DNA from: Haematococcus lacustris
Taxonomy: Eukaryota; Chlorophyta; Chlorophyceae; Chlamydomonadales; Haematococcaceae
Length of the DNA stretch: 64,000 nt
Direction of reading: 5' to 3'
Assembly (NCBI GenBank): GCA_030144725.1
Contig: JASKMD010000003.1
Span: 2,810,991-2,874,990, forward strand
This document shows, piece by piece, positions 34,731 to 58,198 of this stretch. Made by a program: the position numbers and the translations under genes. The notes under the pieces are model-generated. The model saw only the letters and a list, made by a program, of their open reading frames with translations, was not told the DNA's origin and ran no database searches. Every line of letters begins with the position of its first letter. Positions within the stretch are counted from its first letter, which is position 1.

Positions 34731-35800
34731 AGTGGCGGGCCTGATGGCAGTTTTCATGCCCAAGTTGCTTACTAGAAAGGCCAGGCATCCATGCCAGGCT
34801 GCCGTGACGGCAGTGCCGTCTACTACCATCATAATCACCTGGCATTGTTTCCGACCCCACTCCTGCGTTACCTCAATCGTTGCCTCACTGGGCTGGGTCG
34901 TGGCCAATGCCACAGTCAGGAGTCCCCAACATGGGGTTGGTAATCTTCATGCAAATACTCGCTACAAAGTGCACAGATTTCGGTAGCGTTTGTTGCATTG
35001 GCACCTGCGAATTACTCCGCATCTACTGGCAAGCGGCGCGTTAATCCTTGCATCAGAGTCCGTGCCGGCGCAAGCGAGCACGGACACACCTCAGCTGCTC
35101 ACAACCGATTGCTATAGTGGTATGTAACGGCATCAGTGATGGAGCTGCGCCTGCTATCGAGCCAGAAGTACAATCTAAATTCAGCCCGCCAGGCTTGCTC
35201 CGCGAGCCTTTCATTGCTGCAGGCGGTGTCGGAAGACCGTCGTGGGGCCAGTGATGACTGGACATTGCATCAAACGCGCAGGGTTATGTGGGAGGTGCGT
35301 TCCTCTCTCACGCCAGTCACACAGAAAAGTACCCCCTTGCACAAATCGGCATGTTGTAAGCTGACCACTGTGACTTTTCAGAATATCGAGTCATTAAACT
35401 GTTCGTAACTCTACGACACAGCTGCTGGAAAAGAAAGCACGGCAGTTCATCAATCAGGCCCGCCGTAATTGACTTTGGCGTGACCCGACTCTGCCTTGCA
35501 GAGTTGACTAGCCTACTCCGACCGCCTGGACCCTGCCCCCTCGCACCCCCTTGCAGCCCCACCACCTCCCAGCCCCCGCAGAAGCCTGCCAGCCCCTCCC
35601 ACCCCCTCCCAGCCCCCTCACTGCCCCGCCAACCCTTCCCACCCCCTCCCAGCCCCTCCCAGCCCCTCCCAGCCCCTCCCACCCCCTCCACCCCCTCCCA
35701 CCCCCTCCCACCCCTTCCCACCCCCTCCCAGCCCCTCTCAACCCCGCCACCCCCACCCCGCCCCCCTTGGCCCTAGCAAGTCATTGCAAGACGCAAACCC
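34731..35800. other. No clear gene; C-rich tract 35560-35760
   Basis: A minus-strand frame at 34740-34910 (ALATTQPSEATIEVTQEWGRKQCQVIMMVVDG) has normal composition and might be an exon of the hypothetical gene at 31498-31950, but I cannot prove a splice. 35560-35760 is a CCCCTCCCAGCCC low-complexity tract whose open frames are artefacts. Confidence 0.4.
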
Positions 35801-35929
35801 ATGGGTCGGCATGGGTGGCAGCGTGCTCATCTTGCAGCACTTGTAAAGTCACCAAGGGCTGCTCATCTGCACAGTCCTAATGGTGCTCATCTGCACAGTC
35901 CTAATGGTGCTGGTGCCGCCCCTGACCTG

Positions 35930-36210
35930 CCCCCCCCTCCTGCTGCACCCCCCTGGCAGGAGCTGGCAGCTGGTGCTGGTGCTGCCCCTGGGCTGCCCCC
36001 CCCTCCTGCTGCACCCCCCTGGCAGCAGCAGGCAGCTGGTGCTGGTGCTGCCCCTGGGCTGCCCCCCCCTCCTGCTGCACCCCCCTGGCAGCAGCAGGCG
36101 GCTGCTGCTGGTGCTGCCCCTGGGCTGCCCACCCCTCGTGCTGCACCCCCCTGGCAGCAGCAGGCAGCTGGTGCTGGTGCTGCCCCTGGGCTGCCCACCC
36201 CTCCAGCTGA
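35930..36210. repeat. 66-bp tandem repeat, about four copies
   Basis: The unit contains GGTGCTGGTGCTGCCCCTGGG and CCTGGCAGCAGCAGGCAGCT. In one plus-strand frame it encodes a 22-residue Pro/Ala/Gln repeat (AAPGLPPPPAAPPWQQQAA). The unit is a multiple of three, so all frames stay open. A plus-strand frame 35801-36487 spans it and continues with normal-looking sequence (ELDTSSTRKRRAGGRDRT...). It might be an exon upstream of ESF1, but nothing else supports it. Confidence 0.8.
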
Positions 36211-36948
36211 GCAGCAGGGGTCAGGGGTCAGGGCGGAGCTGGACACCAGCTCGACACGCAAGCGGAGGGCGGGCGGGAGGGACCGGACCCAACAAGTCGA
36301 GCAAGGTGACGTAGCAATGGCCTACACACCTTGTGTGGCCTCACAGAGTGGCCAGGTAGTAGGTACTACTCACGAAGCGGTCAAGCAATGCAGCAGCGTT
36401 GTATACTTCCGAGCATGGGTGGAGGGGCGTCGTTACATCGGTTTGGCGTGCCATGTGCATTGTTTTGACTGCGGCGACTGTCCCTGACTGTTTGCAGAGG
36501 CTACTGGGCCACGTCGGTCGCGGCGGTCGGTCGCGGCGAGGCCCGCATGAGCAAAACTGGCATGCATTTGAATGTCAAGATTTGAGCCGCCTTAGCACTC
36601 AGCACACTGCACAATATTTAGTGTTACAAGCTGCACCGCATAGCTGACAGAGTCCTCTATCCAGGGATGTGCGAATTATAAATAGAAACCACGTGGCTGA
36701 GACGCGGCGTCGTTTTGATTACCAGGGGTCGGTTTCCGATCATTTCCAGCCATGTTTTGAAAGTTGGGGTCGCCTGAGCCACAGGGCCATGCTTGATGCG
36801 CCACAACTTCACTCAGCTTACCATGACATCCCACCACTCAATCGTTGGCCATTACAAACCGTGCACTGCAACCACGCCAATGCTACGTAGACAATATCAT
36901 TCAACAACACCAATTCATAGAAGGCATGGTCTATTAATCACACGCCCC

Positions 36949-48293
<11,345 letters not shown>

Positions 48294-49718
48294 CGCCTTG
48301 ATCCCACAACCTACGGTGCCCCATGGTGTTTTCACACCAACCCCAGGGTCCAAGGGCAAGGCCAGCCGCACACCAGCCCACCAGCCGCAGGCAGCCACCC
48401 AGGGGGCACACCCTGCAGCTAGCTCAGCTGGACCCTCAGCCCGCAGTGTGGGAGGGTGTGCCCTGCTGTTGTGAGCATCCTGTTGTGCTGGCCCACAGAG
48501 GTGTAAAGGGGCACAGAGGTGGGGTCGGCCAGGCTGGCTATCATGGCCGCCAGGTCCCCTGAAGCTGGCCTGCCTAGGGCCTGGCAAGGGCAAGGCAGCA
48601 CCAGCACTCCGAGGGTTAGGTAAACCAAGGCTTCCTGTCAGGGGGGTGTGCAGAGGACTGCCCCCAAGCGTGGGAGGTCACATGGCGCTTCATCTACCTG
48701 TGTTTGTGGGCGGATGCTTCATGGCTACCTGCCCAGGTCAAGGAGTTTTTGGGACTTGCGCAACAAGCAGCTGCGAGACCGCCTGCCCTAGGTGGCCCTA
48801 GGGGTAGGCGCTATGCGCAGGTGAAGCTGCTGCAAGCTGACATGCCTCCATATTCATAATAGGTGCTGCAGAATGATGTTGCAGCAATGATTCATTGGTG
48901 AGCGGTCATCGCATGCCGCACGGTGCTACGCCAATCGCAGACGTCCCGGCACCGGGACATCCATGACATGGTTGTGTACATGGCAAAACCAGAGTTGGGA
49001 GGGTCTGACTGACAGGTGTAGGCAGGCTGGGTCAACGGGGGAATGCGGCCCTTGGGCTGGACTGCGTGGAAGCCTCTAGAGGGGTGACCTAGGCAGGACT
49101 GCAGCAGCAGTGACCAGCACAGGAGCGGTGTCAGGCGGCACAGCTTGCTGCACATGGCCATGCGTTGTTATATCAGCTACAATTGTGTCAACTTGCTCTG
49201 TAGTAGGTAAGGCTGGACAAGCTCAGGCCTACAAGGCTAAGCAAAGCTGCCTAGATAACCTGGCGCCGCTGACTAGCTCGTGTTCTTGCTGCTCCTCTTG
49301 TTCGTGCTGCTGCTACTGCCCATTAACATTAGCAGGACAAAAAACGCACAGCAAGGTAGGACCTGGTAGACAGGGCATGATGATGCACCGCGTCGTCCGC
49401 ACCGCATCGTCCTTCAAGCTTTGCGGCTTACTATCTGCGCACTGTGCGGGGCACCACCACTCAAAGAACCAGCGCTCTTGAGCTCCTATTCTTGGGACAT
49501 CACAAGCCATCCAAGTTGCTAGTGAGTCAAGGGACAAACATCTGAAGTTGAAAGCGCATGAGGAGCCACGCCTTTTTACAAAATTGGCATTTACATTCAG
49601 TTTTAAGTGACCAGGGTGCACGCATGGCACCAGGCCTTAAGGCTTCCTCCCCCCTTGTATTCTGTACGCTTTTGCACCCTTACACCGCACAACCGATGTG
49701 GCTGGACGCTCCTCCGAT
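48294..49718. other. Convergent intergenic region, no gene seen
   Basis: The region lies between the stops of ESF1 (plus) and the acyltransferase (minus). It holds candidate poly(A) signals TGTAA at 48502 (plus) and, on the minus strand, at 49684-49680. No conserved protein or RNA was recognised. Confidence 0.6.
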
Positions 49719-52700
49719 CTAGTCATCAGCCGCCATCACTGTCTCCAGCCCCACCAGCTCGGGTGGCAGGGCGCTGGCGATGACATCACGGGCCTCCTTG
49801 CACACCTGCAGCAGCGCCAGTGCAAGCAGCGCCAGCAGCGGCAGGTAGGTGAGGGCAGTTTGCACGTAAATTGGGAGAGGTACTTCGGCCTTCCAATCTA
49901 AGACTGTATGGAGCACACAACCAGCCTCAGCAGCGGCAGCAGCAGAGGGGGGGTCCTGACAAGGGTCCAGGGGGTGGCTTTCTACCTGCCCCTCAACTGC
50001 ACTGCACAGCTCATGGGCTCATGTGAGGCCAACCAGCAGCTGACATCAGCTGATCACACCGCTGACCCTCCCCCTCCCCCTCCCCCTCCCCCTCCCCCTC
50101 CCCCTCCCCCTCCCCCTCCCCCTCCCCCTCCCCCTCCCCCTCCCCCTCCCCCTCCCCCTCCCCCTCCCCCTCCCCCTCCCCCTCCCCCTCCCCCTCCCCC
50201 TCCCCCTCAACCCACTACCCTAACCCGCTAATCAAGCCGCTGGGGCCCGGCAGGGAGCCCCAGCACACCCGCACCCTAAGACCTAAACCCGCACCCTGAC
50301 TCTGACACTGACCCTCTCCCCCACATCCTGCAGCTGCTACGCCCCCTGGGTGTCCCTGGCCTGCACCTACACCCTGTGACCCTGACACTGACTTGACACT
50401 GACTTGACACTGACTTGACACTGACTTGACACTGACTTGACACTGACTTGACACTGACTTGACACTGACTTGACACTGACTCTGACACTGACCTTGACAC
50501 TGACTTGACACTGACTTGACACTGACTTGACACTGACTTGACACTGACTTGACACTGACTTGACACTGACTTGACACTGACTTGACACTGACTTGACACT
50601 GACTTGACACTGACTTGACACTGACCTCTTGACACTGACTTGACACTGACTTGACACTGACTTGACACTGACTTGACACTGACTTGACACTGACCTGGCA
50701 CTAATTTGACACCGACCTGGCACTGACCCACACATCCACATCCTAAGCCTGCCAGGCCCCAAGTACCTGCTAGGCCCCTGGCAGGCACCTTTGGCCTGCA
50801 CTCTTGGCCTAGGGGTGTGTAGGTGGCTGGCTGGAGGGCCACAGGGCGCAACAGGGCCAGCAGCAGGGCCAGCACTCACCTTGCCGGCGTCCCGCCCTGC
50901 TGTGGGTATGGCCGGGTGCACTGTGATGATGACCTTGCCGGGCCGCAGCACAGACTCAGACCCGCTGGGCATCAGGTCCCCTGGGGGGAGGCAGGGGAGG
51001 CCAACAGGCAGCAGTGCTGGTGCGGGTGCGGGTGCGGGTGCGCGTGCGGGTGCGGATGCGGGTGAGGATGACGGCAGGGGAGGCCCACAGGCAGTGGTGC
51101 TGGTGCTGGTGCTGATGATCATGATCATGATGACATTCCCCTGTGCCACCACCGTTAGCACTGCTCAATGATGATGCACACCACTGCATGGGGGTGCTCC
51201 ACTACCATTCCACCTGTCACTGCCACCACCGTCACCGCCATCACGGGAACAGTGCAGCAGGCAGCCAGGCCACACCCCGCCAGGCCACCACCACCACCAT
51301 CATCATGACCATCATCATCACCATCACCACCACCATCAGGTTAGGCGGGCAGGCGGGACGCAGCGCAGCAGGCAGCCAGGTCTCACCTGTGCCCAGCAGC
51401 GTGACGGGCACGATGTCTACACCGGCCTTGACGGCCACGCTGAAGGCGCCCTTCTTGAAGCCGGCCATTACCCTGGCAGCAGGGGGCAGCAGGGGGCAGC
51501 AGGGGGCAGCAGCGACACAGCTGAGCTGTCAGGAGGGGCACCACAGGCGGCAGGGGCAGCAGCTGTCCACATTCCTTCAGGCACTGCTCAGCAGTGTGGG
51601 TGGGTCTGCACCCCATCCGCTGCACTTCGTGCGCCCTGTCCCTCTGGCTGACTGGACAGGCCCCCCTCCAGGCACTACATTGGAACTCGACTGCCTCCTG
51701 CCCGCCATCTGACGCCTGCACCTCACCCGTGGCAGATGCCCCAGCCCCCCAGGCTACCGGCCGCCCCCCTGCCCCTGACACAGCGCTGCGGGGGGCCTAG
51801 CCAGCACAGCACCCCACTCCAGTGCCCGGGGCCAGGGGGCCAGGCAGCCAGCTGGCCAGCCAGGGACCCCTCACACCCGGCCCTGCTCTGCCAATCCCCA
51901 AGGTCTCATCTGTGCCAGGGCTAAGTGGCCCATGGCCAGCAGTGGCTGGGTACTGGCTGGCCCCCCTTGGCTGCCCCTGCACTCATGGCCAGCTAGGGAC
52001 CCGGTGCACTGCCCCCTCACACCCGGCCCTGCTCTGGCCCCTGCCCAGGGTCTCAGCTATGCCCTGTGGGCAGCAGTGGCTGGGTGGCCAGCAGTGGCTG
52101 GGTCGTGGCTGGCCCCCCCTTGGCTCGCCCAGCAGTCCTTGGTGCCGGCCGTCACCTGCTGCTGCCCCTGCTCCCCTTGCTGCCACCCCGTGCTGTCACC
52201 TGCTCTTGCTGCGCGTCCCCTCAGGGAAGAACAGCACCGGGGCTCCGCGCTGCAGCAGCTGGCCACACGCTTTGAGGCACTCTAGCTGGCTGCGCCTGTC
52301 CACCCGGTTGATCATCACGTGGCCTGGGGGGCGGCGGGGGGCCAGCAGGGGGTAGCAAGGGGTGCAGGAGCAGCAGCAGGGGGCAGCAGGAGCAGCAGCA
52401 GGAGCAGCAGCAGGGGGCAGGCAGGGCCCATGGAAGGACTCCGGAAGATGGGTCGAGCATCATGGGAGAAGCGTCCGGCCAGCATCGGCTAAAGCTGGAC
52501 CGAGGACTAGCCCTGGCAGGTGAGGGTTGCGGGAGGAGCGTCTGTCTTAGGGTCATGCTTATGCCTGGGAATGGTGATAGGTCATGCTTTTGCCTGGGGC
52601 ACGGCTTGGGGGAGGGTTAGGGGCAAGGGGCGGGGTTGAAGTCACGGCTGCCCCTGCCATACACTCTGCGTTGCTCAGCTGGGTGCTGAGCAGCAGTGGC

Positions 52701-55700
52701 AGCAGCTGGTGCTGAGCTGGGTCCTCAGGTCCTGACCTGTGAGGAACATGGACCAGCCCACAATGGGGATGAGGAAGTTTGAGGTCTTTGAGATGAACTT
52801 GAAGGGCCGGTTAAGGTGGAACAGGGAGTAGATGTCCTGCGAGCCAGCACCACCACCACCACCACCACCACCACCTGGCAAGGTCAGCAGCAGAAGCAGC
52901 AGCAGAGGGCAGCAGCCAAGGCAAGGTCAGCAGCAGCAGCAGCAGCAGCAGCAACAGCTAGGGTCTGCAGCAGCACAGGTCAGGACAGTTTGCCTGCCTG
53001 GCTGCATGCTCAGCGCTATGGAGCTATGGAGCTATGGAGCTTCAATCTCAGTGCTGCTGCCGGCCAGCCGGCCAGCCTGCCTGCTCTACCCCACCCCAGC
53101 AGCTGCTGTGGGAATGTCGTCGCAGCCAGGAGCAGCGCAGGCACTCAGGGTGCGTGGTCAACAGGACACTGACCCATATCTGAACCCTGGCTGCAGGTCA
53201 GGCGCGAAGCTGACACAGCGGCCAGCTCAGGGCCAGGGTGGTGCAGGGTGGTTAGGGTGGTTAGGGTAGAGTACAGGGCAGGCAGTGGGAAGACAAGGCG
53301 GGAGGGGGCGGGCAGGTGGTGTGCAAGGGGCGGTTGAAGAGGGTAACAGGGCAGGGCAGGGGGGTTAGGGCAGGGAGGGTAGGCAGTGCAGCAGGGCAGT
53401 GGGAGCCAGGGCGGGCAGGGGGGGCAGGGCCGAAGAGGGGCCAGGGGGCAGGGGGAGCCAGGGCTGGCAGGCAGGCAGGCGCACCAGGAAGCTCTGGTGG
53501 TTTGCCACATACACCACTGGGCGTTCTGGGGGCGGCAGGTGCTCCGGCCCCGCACCTACACGCATGCAGGTCACACTCTTGTGAACCAGTCTGCAGCTGA
53601 GTCACTCCATGCATGACATGCCCTGGGTTGCATAACACGCCCTGTCGCACCTGGCAGTTTCTGGTCACACAAGCAGCATCTGGCCACACCCAGCTGGCGC
53701 CCGCCTGCCTCAACACAGCCACGGTTGGCACTGCAGGCTGTGCAGGCTGACCCGTATCCCTTCCCTGCCCCTCCCCTGCCCCTCCCCTGCCCCTCCCTCC
53801 CTACCCTGCTGCTCTACCGCCCTTCTGTGCCCTTCTGGTGGAGGCAGTACCCTGGTAGTGGAGGTGGGTGGTGGGGCAGAGGTAGGGAGGTGCGAGGGCA
53901 GTACCCTGGAGTGGAGGTGCAGGGGATGGTGCCGGTGGTGTACCCGGTGCGGCGCTGGATGTGTGCCCCTGCTGCAGTGCTCAGATGACCATGCCTCCTG
54001 CCTAGCCCAGACCTGTTGCTTTGGTCAGGTGAAGGCAGCGGTTGGACTCAGGCTCATGGTGACAGCAGGGCTGAGGTAGGGTGACGACCTTGACTATGGC
54101 CCCAGCATGCAGCCAGCTGGCCCGCTGCCTGGCTACGTGCTGCTGGCCTGCACTGCTGGCCTGCCGCCCTGCTGCTGTCCTGGTATGAGTGCAGTGTAGA
54201 CACAGCTCATGGTGGCAGCAGTGACTCAGCTCTAGGCACAGCATGCAGCCTGCTACCCCTCCCTGCTCCTTCCTCCCCTCACCGCCCTGCTGCCCCTGCT
54301 GCTCTGCTGCCCCTGCTGCCCTGCCACCTTGCTGCTCGGCAGCCTTGCGCCCCTCTGGGCACAGCATGCAAAACAGTTGCTGTCAGCACTATCTACATAG
54401 CCCAGCCGCCCAGCCTCCCAGCCTCCCAATTGCCATGTCTGCATGTAGTGCCACTGCTGCAACACTGCCGCCCAGGGCCACCAGCTGCCGCCCACTGCTG
54501 CCTCCTCCTAACTCTCCCCCACACACCCCCAGCTGCCCCTGCCCCTGCCCGTTTGGCCCGCCCAGTCCACTGCCCCTGCCCTGCTGCCCTGCTGCACGGC
54601 TGCTCTGCCAACCATGCCAGGCAGCCTTGCGACCCTCCTGCCCTCTGCCCTGCTGCTCTGCTGGCTTGCCGCGCTGCTGCTGTCCTGGTATGAGTTGAGG
54701 CCCACAGGGGGCGCTGCGCACCTCCACGCCATAGAACAGGGAGGTCGACACCTTGGCCCAGATGTTGTTCACAAAGTGCTGCGCAAGCCGCCTGCAGGCC
54801 CAGGGCCAGGAGTCAGATGGGCAAGGGTCAAGCAGTCCAGCGGGTGAGCGACCAAGCCCAGGGTCAGGGTCAGAGCTCAGGGTCAGGGTCAGGGTCAGGG
54901 TCAGGGTCAGGGTCAGGGTCAGAGTGGTCAGGGTCAGGATCAGGGTCAGGGTCAGGGTCAGGGTCAGGGTCAGGGTCAGGGTCAGGGTCAGGGTCAGGGT
55001 CAGGGTCAGGGTCAGGGTCAGGGTCAGGGTCAGGGTCAGGGTCAGGCTCAGGGTCAGGGTCAGGGTCAGGGTCAGGCTCAGGGTCAGGGTCAGGGTCAGG
55101 GTCAGGGTGGGTCCAAAGGTCAGGGGGAGGGGTCAGGGCCCAGGGACAAGCGGTTTAGGGAGTATGAGTGGGAGCTATGGTGGGAGCGGGAGGGGGAAGG
55201 GCAGCCTAGCCCAGCCCACCATTGACACGCAGGCACTGCTGGGGGCCTGCCGTGCTCAGCTGCTGACCCTCCCCCTACCGCGCCCTTCCCACAACCCTAA
55301 CTCTCTCACACCTAACCACCTACCCTACTCTACCCTTGCCCGTGGCCTTGCAAGCATGCAGGTGGGCTGGAGGGGGGTGGTGCGTTTGTTGAGATGGCCT
55401 GCTGCGTGTGGTGCAGGTCATTGGTGTGATCAAGCGGCCTAGACCTCTGCTTATGTCCTCTGCTAATCGCTGCGGGTCAGGAGCCAGGGTCGGAGGGGAG
55501 GTGCAAGTCCTGTGGCAGCTGCTGCCTGTGGGCGGCAGCTGTGTGGGAGCTGCTGCTTCAGGGGGCCAGCCCTCACCTGTACTTGTCCAGCGCCATCACA
55601 AAGGGCGCCATGGACAGCATGGTCACGAACAGGGGCAGCGCCAGCGCAAAGGACCAGACAAAGAAGGCCAAGGCACGAATCTTGTCAAACAACGAGGGGG

Positions 55701-56007
55701 GAGGCAGCTCTGTTGCATTGCGGCCAGTTGCTGGTGGAACTGCAAAGGGCAGCGCGACAGTACCTGAAACAACTCGGGGCAAGGTGAGGTGCATGGTGAT
55801 AAAGCGCCCACCCCCATCGCCGCTCTCTGGCACGCCGGACAAGGCGACGAGCCCTGATGCTGAAGATTGCGCGACTGGGGTGCTGCGGCTGCCGCAATGC
55901 AACGATGGACGAGGGCGTTGAACGCGACCCGGGAGATGAGGTGCGTTCACGGGCTGCCTTCGGCAAGAGCTCGTCGAGCTCGTACACGCGGAGGGAAGCG
56001 CCAGCAT
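49719..56007 (-). CDS. LPAAT1: 1-acyl-sn-glycerol-3-phosphate acyltransferase (plastid-type LPAAT, PlsC family)
   Basis: It esterifies the sn-2 position of lysophosphatidate to make phosphatidate. Exons in transcript order: 56007-55577, 54791-54722, about 53555-53485, 52836-52737, 52323-52200, 51472-51387, 50980-50880, 49805-49719. The N-terminus from ATG 56007 is rich in Ser, Arg and Ala, like a chloroplast transit peptide, and is followed by a hydrophobic span (ALAFFVWSFALALPLFVTML). Catalytic HX4D (HQSFLD) spans the third and fourth exons; FFPEGTRS is in 52323-52200; KAGVDIVPVTLLGTG and VIITVHPAI follow; the end is TVMAADD. The join between exons 2 and 3 is one phase off with the sites given, so that acceptor is uncertain. 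Introns contain large microsatellites. It converges with ESF1. Confidence 0.9.
50066..50208. repeat. (CCCCCT)n array in an LPAAT intron
   Basis: About 24 units on the plus strand, so AGGGGG on the transcribed strand. It lies in the last intron of the acyltransferase gene. Confidence 0.97.
50380..50715. repeat. 11-bp tandem array TTGACACTGAC in the last LPAAT intron
   Basis: About 30 copies, with a few variant units (TCTGACACTGACC at about 50479 and CTCT at about 50626). An 11-bp unit is free of stops in several frames, which produces long QCQVSVKSVSS-type open frames on the minus strand. Those are not proteins. Confidence 0.95.
54868..55110. repeat. (GGGTCA)n array in LPAAT intron 1
   Basis: About 38 hexamers with scattered variants (GGATCA, GGCTCA, AGTGGTCA). 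On the transcribed strand it reads TGACCC, the same unit and orientation relative to transcription as the ESF1 intron 9 array. Confidence 0.95.
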
Positions 56008-57689
56008 GGAGGCGATGGCAAACGCCTCCTGCAAGGGGTCCCCTTGTTAGGTTGATGCTATGTCATTAGCTCAACCGTGCATCAGGATGCGCTGCAGACG
56101 CTTGTCGCAAGCCCGTTGACCAGGCTCGGGTTATCGCAAAGTGTGCGAGTGTGGACAACTTTGTTGTTGTTGTATGTGCCCGTGTAAGTTTGTTTTACAA
56201 GTTGGCGTGTGCACATGCCTGCAGGCATGGGCTTGTCCTCCAAAACATGCCCATCTTCGATCAGGAGAGGTCAACTTCAATGTCCGAGGCACTACGATGC
56301 CTGTTTCGCTGCATCCTCTACCAAGCTTACTGCGACATATCGATGCTATGTTACAACCTAACCCTACAAGCATTTAACCACCAACCGAGTTTTAACTTGT
56401 GTATTTCTAAACTTCCTAAACTGATATACTACTACTTAAGCAGGACTAGCCGCAATTAGGAACAGAAGCAGAGCAATCAGAAGCGCCGAAGCACTGCCAG
56501 CACGTCACTAGCGACATGCCACAATGGCAGTCGTGCCTTCCTGGCACTGGGCCGCACCATGGACAAGGTGGTCCCTGCCGCGGAGCAACCAGCTTCTACC
56601 CCTCCTGCACCCTTTGTCGTGCAGTGCTTTGGCTTAGGAGCCAGAGTGTGGAGTATGGCCACGGGCCCCACAGCCAGTGGCGGCCTACCCACCTCACCTG
56701 TTGCTTGGGTGGCAATCAGCTGGGCATGGGATGATGACAGCACCTCCCTCGTCATCAGCCCAACCAGCACCACGTGCTAATGCAAGGGCAGGCTCAGATC
56801 CCGTCACTAAGGGTGGTGTTGTGTATACATGTATGGAGTCCATACATGTATGGAGTACCTCAGACACACATGGCACGGGTGCCTACCACCCACACTATTG
56901 CCTGCTGCTGGTGCGGGTGCTGATGCTGGTGCTGACGCACAGATGGACAGTGCAGGCCGTCCACGCCATCAGCACCAAACTGAGTTAAAAGGACAGCATC
57001 CCCACCCTGAAATGACTGTGGACTGGGCAACCTGGCTCTTGCCCAGCCGCAGCTGTCTTGACAGCTCATGCAGCAGTGCTGACAGGTAGCACGGTTTGTG
57101 CACTACCTTGTTTAGCTGGTTTGTTGCACTACCTTGTTTAGCTGGTTAAGATTTTCGCCCCACATGTGTGCCATACACCCAGAGAGCCTTGTACGCACAG
57201 CGTCTCTTGGACCAACACTGGAGGTGAGGAGGGACCTGACGCCGCACAAGGACACCACGTTGGAAAGTGTGTGGAAAGGGACGAGGGGTGGGAGGGTGGG
57301 AGGAAGGGCAACTGCTGGTAGGGGCTAACAGGTCCTGCTGCTCACCCTGGACCCTCCGTGGCAGGGGCGGAGGCAGCAGCAGGGGTCAGCAGGAGGGGGC
57401 AGCAGGGGCAGACAGGGCTGGGCAGCCGGTCCTTGCCTTCTCAGCCTGGTGGCATTTGTGCAATTTCGTGTCTGTGTCTGTGTTGGTAAGAGTTGGTGCT
57501 CACGGGCTGCGTGCCGGGAAAAAGCTAATGTGTAGTGAATACGTAGCCCCAATCTCCATGCCGCGATGACTTCGAAAACATCGAAGCATCCTTTTTGTGT
57601 GTGACGTGCAAGCACAAAGCCCGCTGCGGCATAAGGCTCGATGCGCGTTCACGCCAGAGGCTGAGTCTCGCGAGCAGGGCACCACCCAG
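56008..57689. other. Divergent intergenic region, no clear gene
   Basis: The region lies upstream of both the acyltransferase (minus) and the small gene at 57690 (plus), so promoters for both probably lie here. Open frames such as 57134-57328 lack support. A 15-bp repeat, TATGGAGT/ATACATGT, lies at 56825-56855, and GCACTACCTTGTTTAGCTGGTT is repeated at 57100-57146. Confidence 0.45.
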
Positions 57690-58198
57690 ATGTCAGCGAC
57701 TACGCCTTGGACGCCTGCCGCTCACTGCCGCACCGCTAGCCTGGTTTTGCTGCCACTGCACAGCATTAGCTCAAGCGAGGACCCTTGCGTGGCAGTGCTG
57801 GCGCGGCCCGACCCCTCCGGAGTTGAGGTTCCCTTCGAGGTGCAGCCCACGTGCGGTGCCTGCAAGTCCCTCAACCAGCAGGCCGGGTACGCCTGGGTGC
57901 AAGGCACACCGCGACACCGCAATGCCTCGACGCCTCGACCCTCACCCGTTTGCTTTTTTTCGTCACTGTGCGCAGGCTGCTGCAAGCCCTATTGACAGCC
58001 TACCCGCACCTGTCTGAGCAGCTCGTGCGGTGTGCAACCCAGCAGCCTGCAGTCGACCGTCGGCTAGAAAAGCCGGAGCTGCTTGCGCTGCCGTGGGAGG
58101 CGGCCTCCGCGCTCGGGACCCGCTGGGGCCGCGTCGCATTCACACCCGTGAACTGGGCGAAGCGCTCTGCCGTGCATGCGCACATCACCACGTTGTAG
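57690..58198 (+). CDS. Small hypothetical protein, two exons
   Basis: Exons 57690-57886 and 57976-58198 join in frame across a GT-AG intron of 89 nt to give 139 residues with normal composition. It contains VEVPFEVQPTCGACKSLNQQ, in which a CxxC pair could bind metal or be redox active, and a basic Trp-rich end (WGRVAFTPVNWAKRSAVHAH). TGTAA at 58339 fits a poly(A) signal. I do not recognise the family. The start could be upstream, because the frame is open to 57597. Confidence 0.5.

Noticed and set aside
35801..36487. Pro/Ala-rich plus-strand gene upstream of ESF1
   Set aside because: The frame is open mainly because of a 66-bp repeat; there is no splice or family support, so only the repeat is listed.
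50380..50715. CRISPR-like array
   Set aside because: The repeats are contiguous 11-mers without spacers, and the sequence is a eukaryotic nuclear genome.
50215..51161. Minus-strand protein with SVKSVSSQCQ repeats
   Set aside because: It is an artefact of the 11-bp array, which is stop-free in all three frames, and it lies in an acyltransferase intron.
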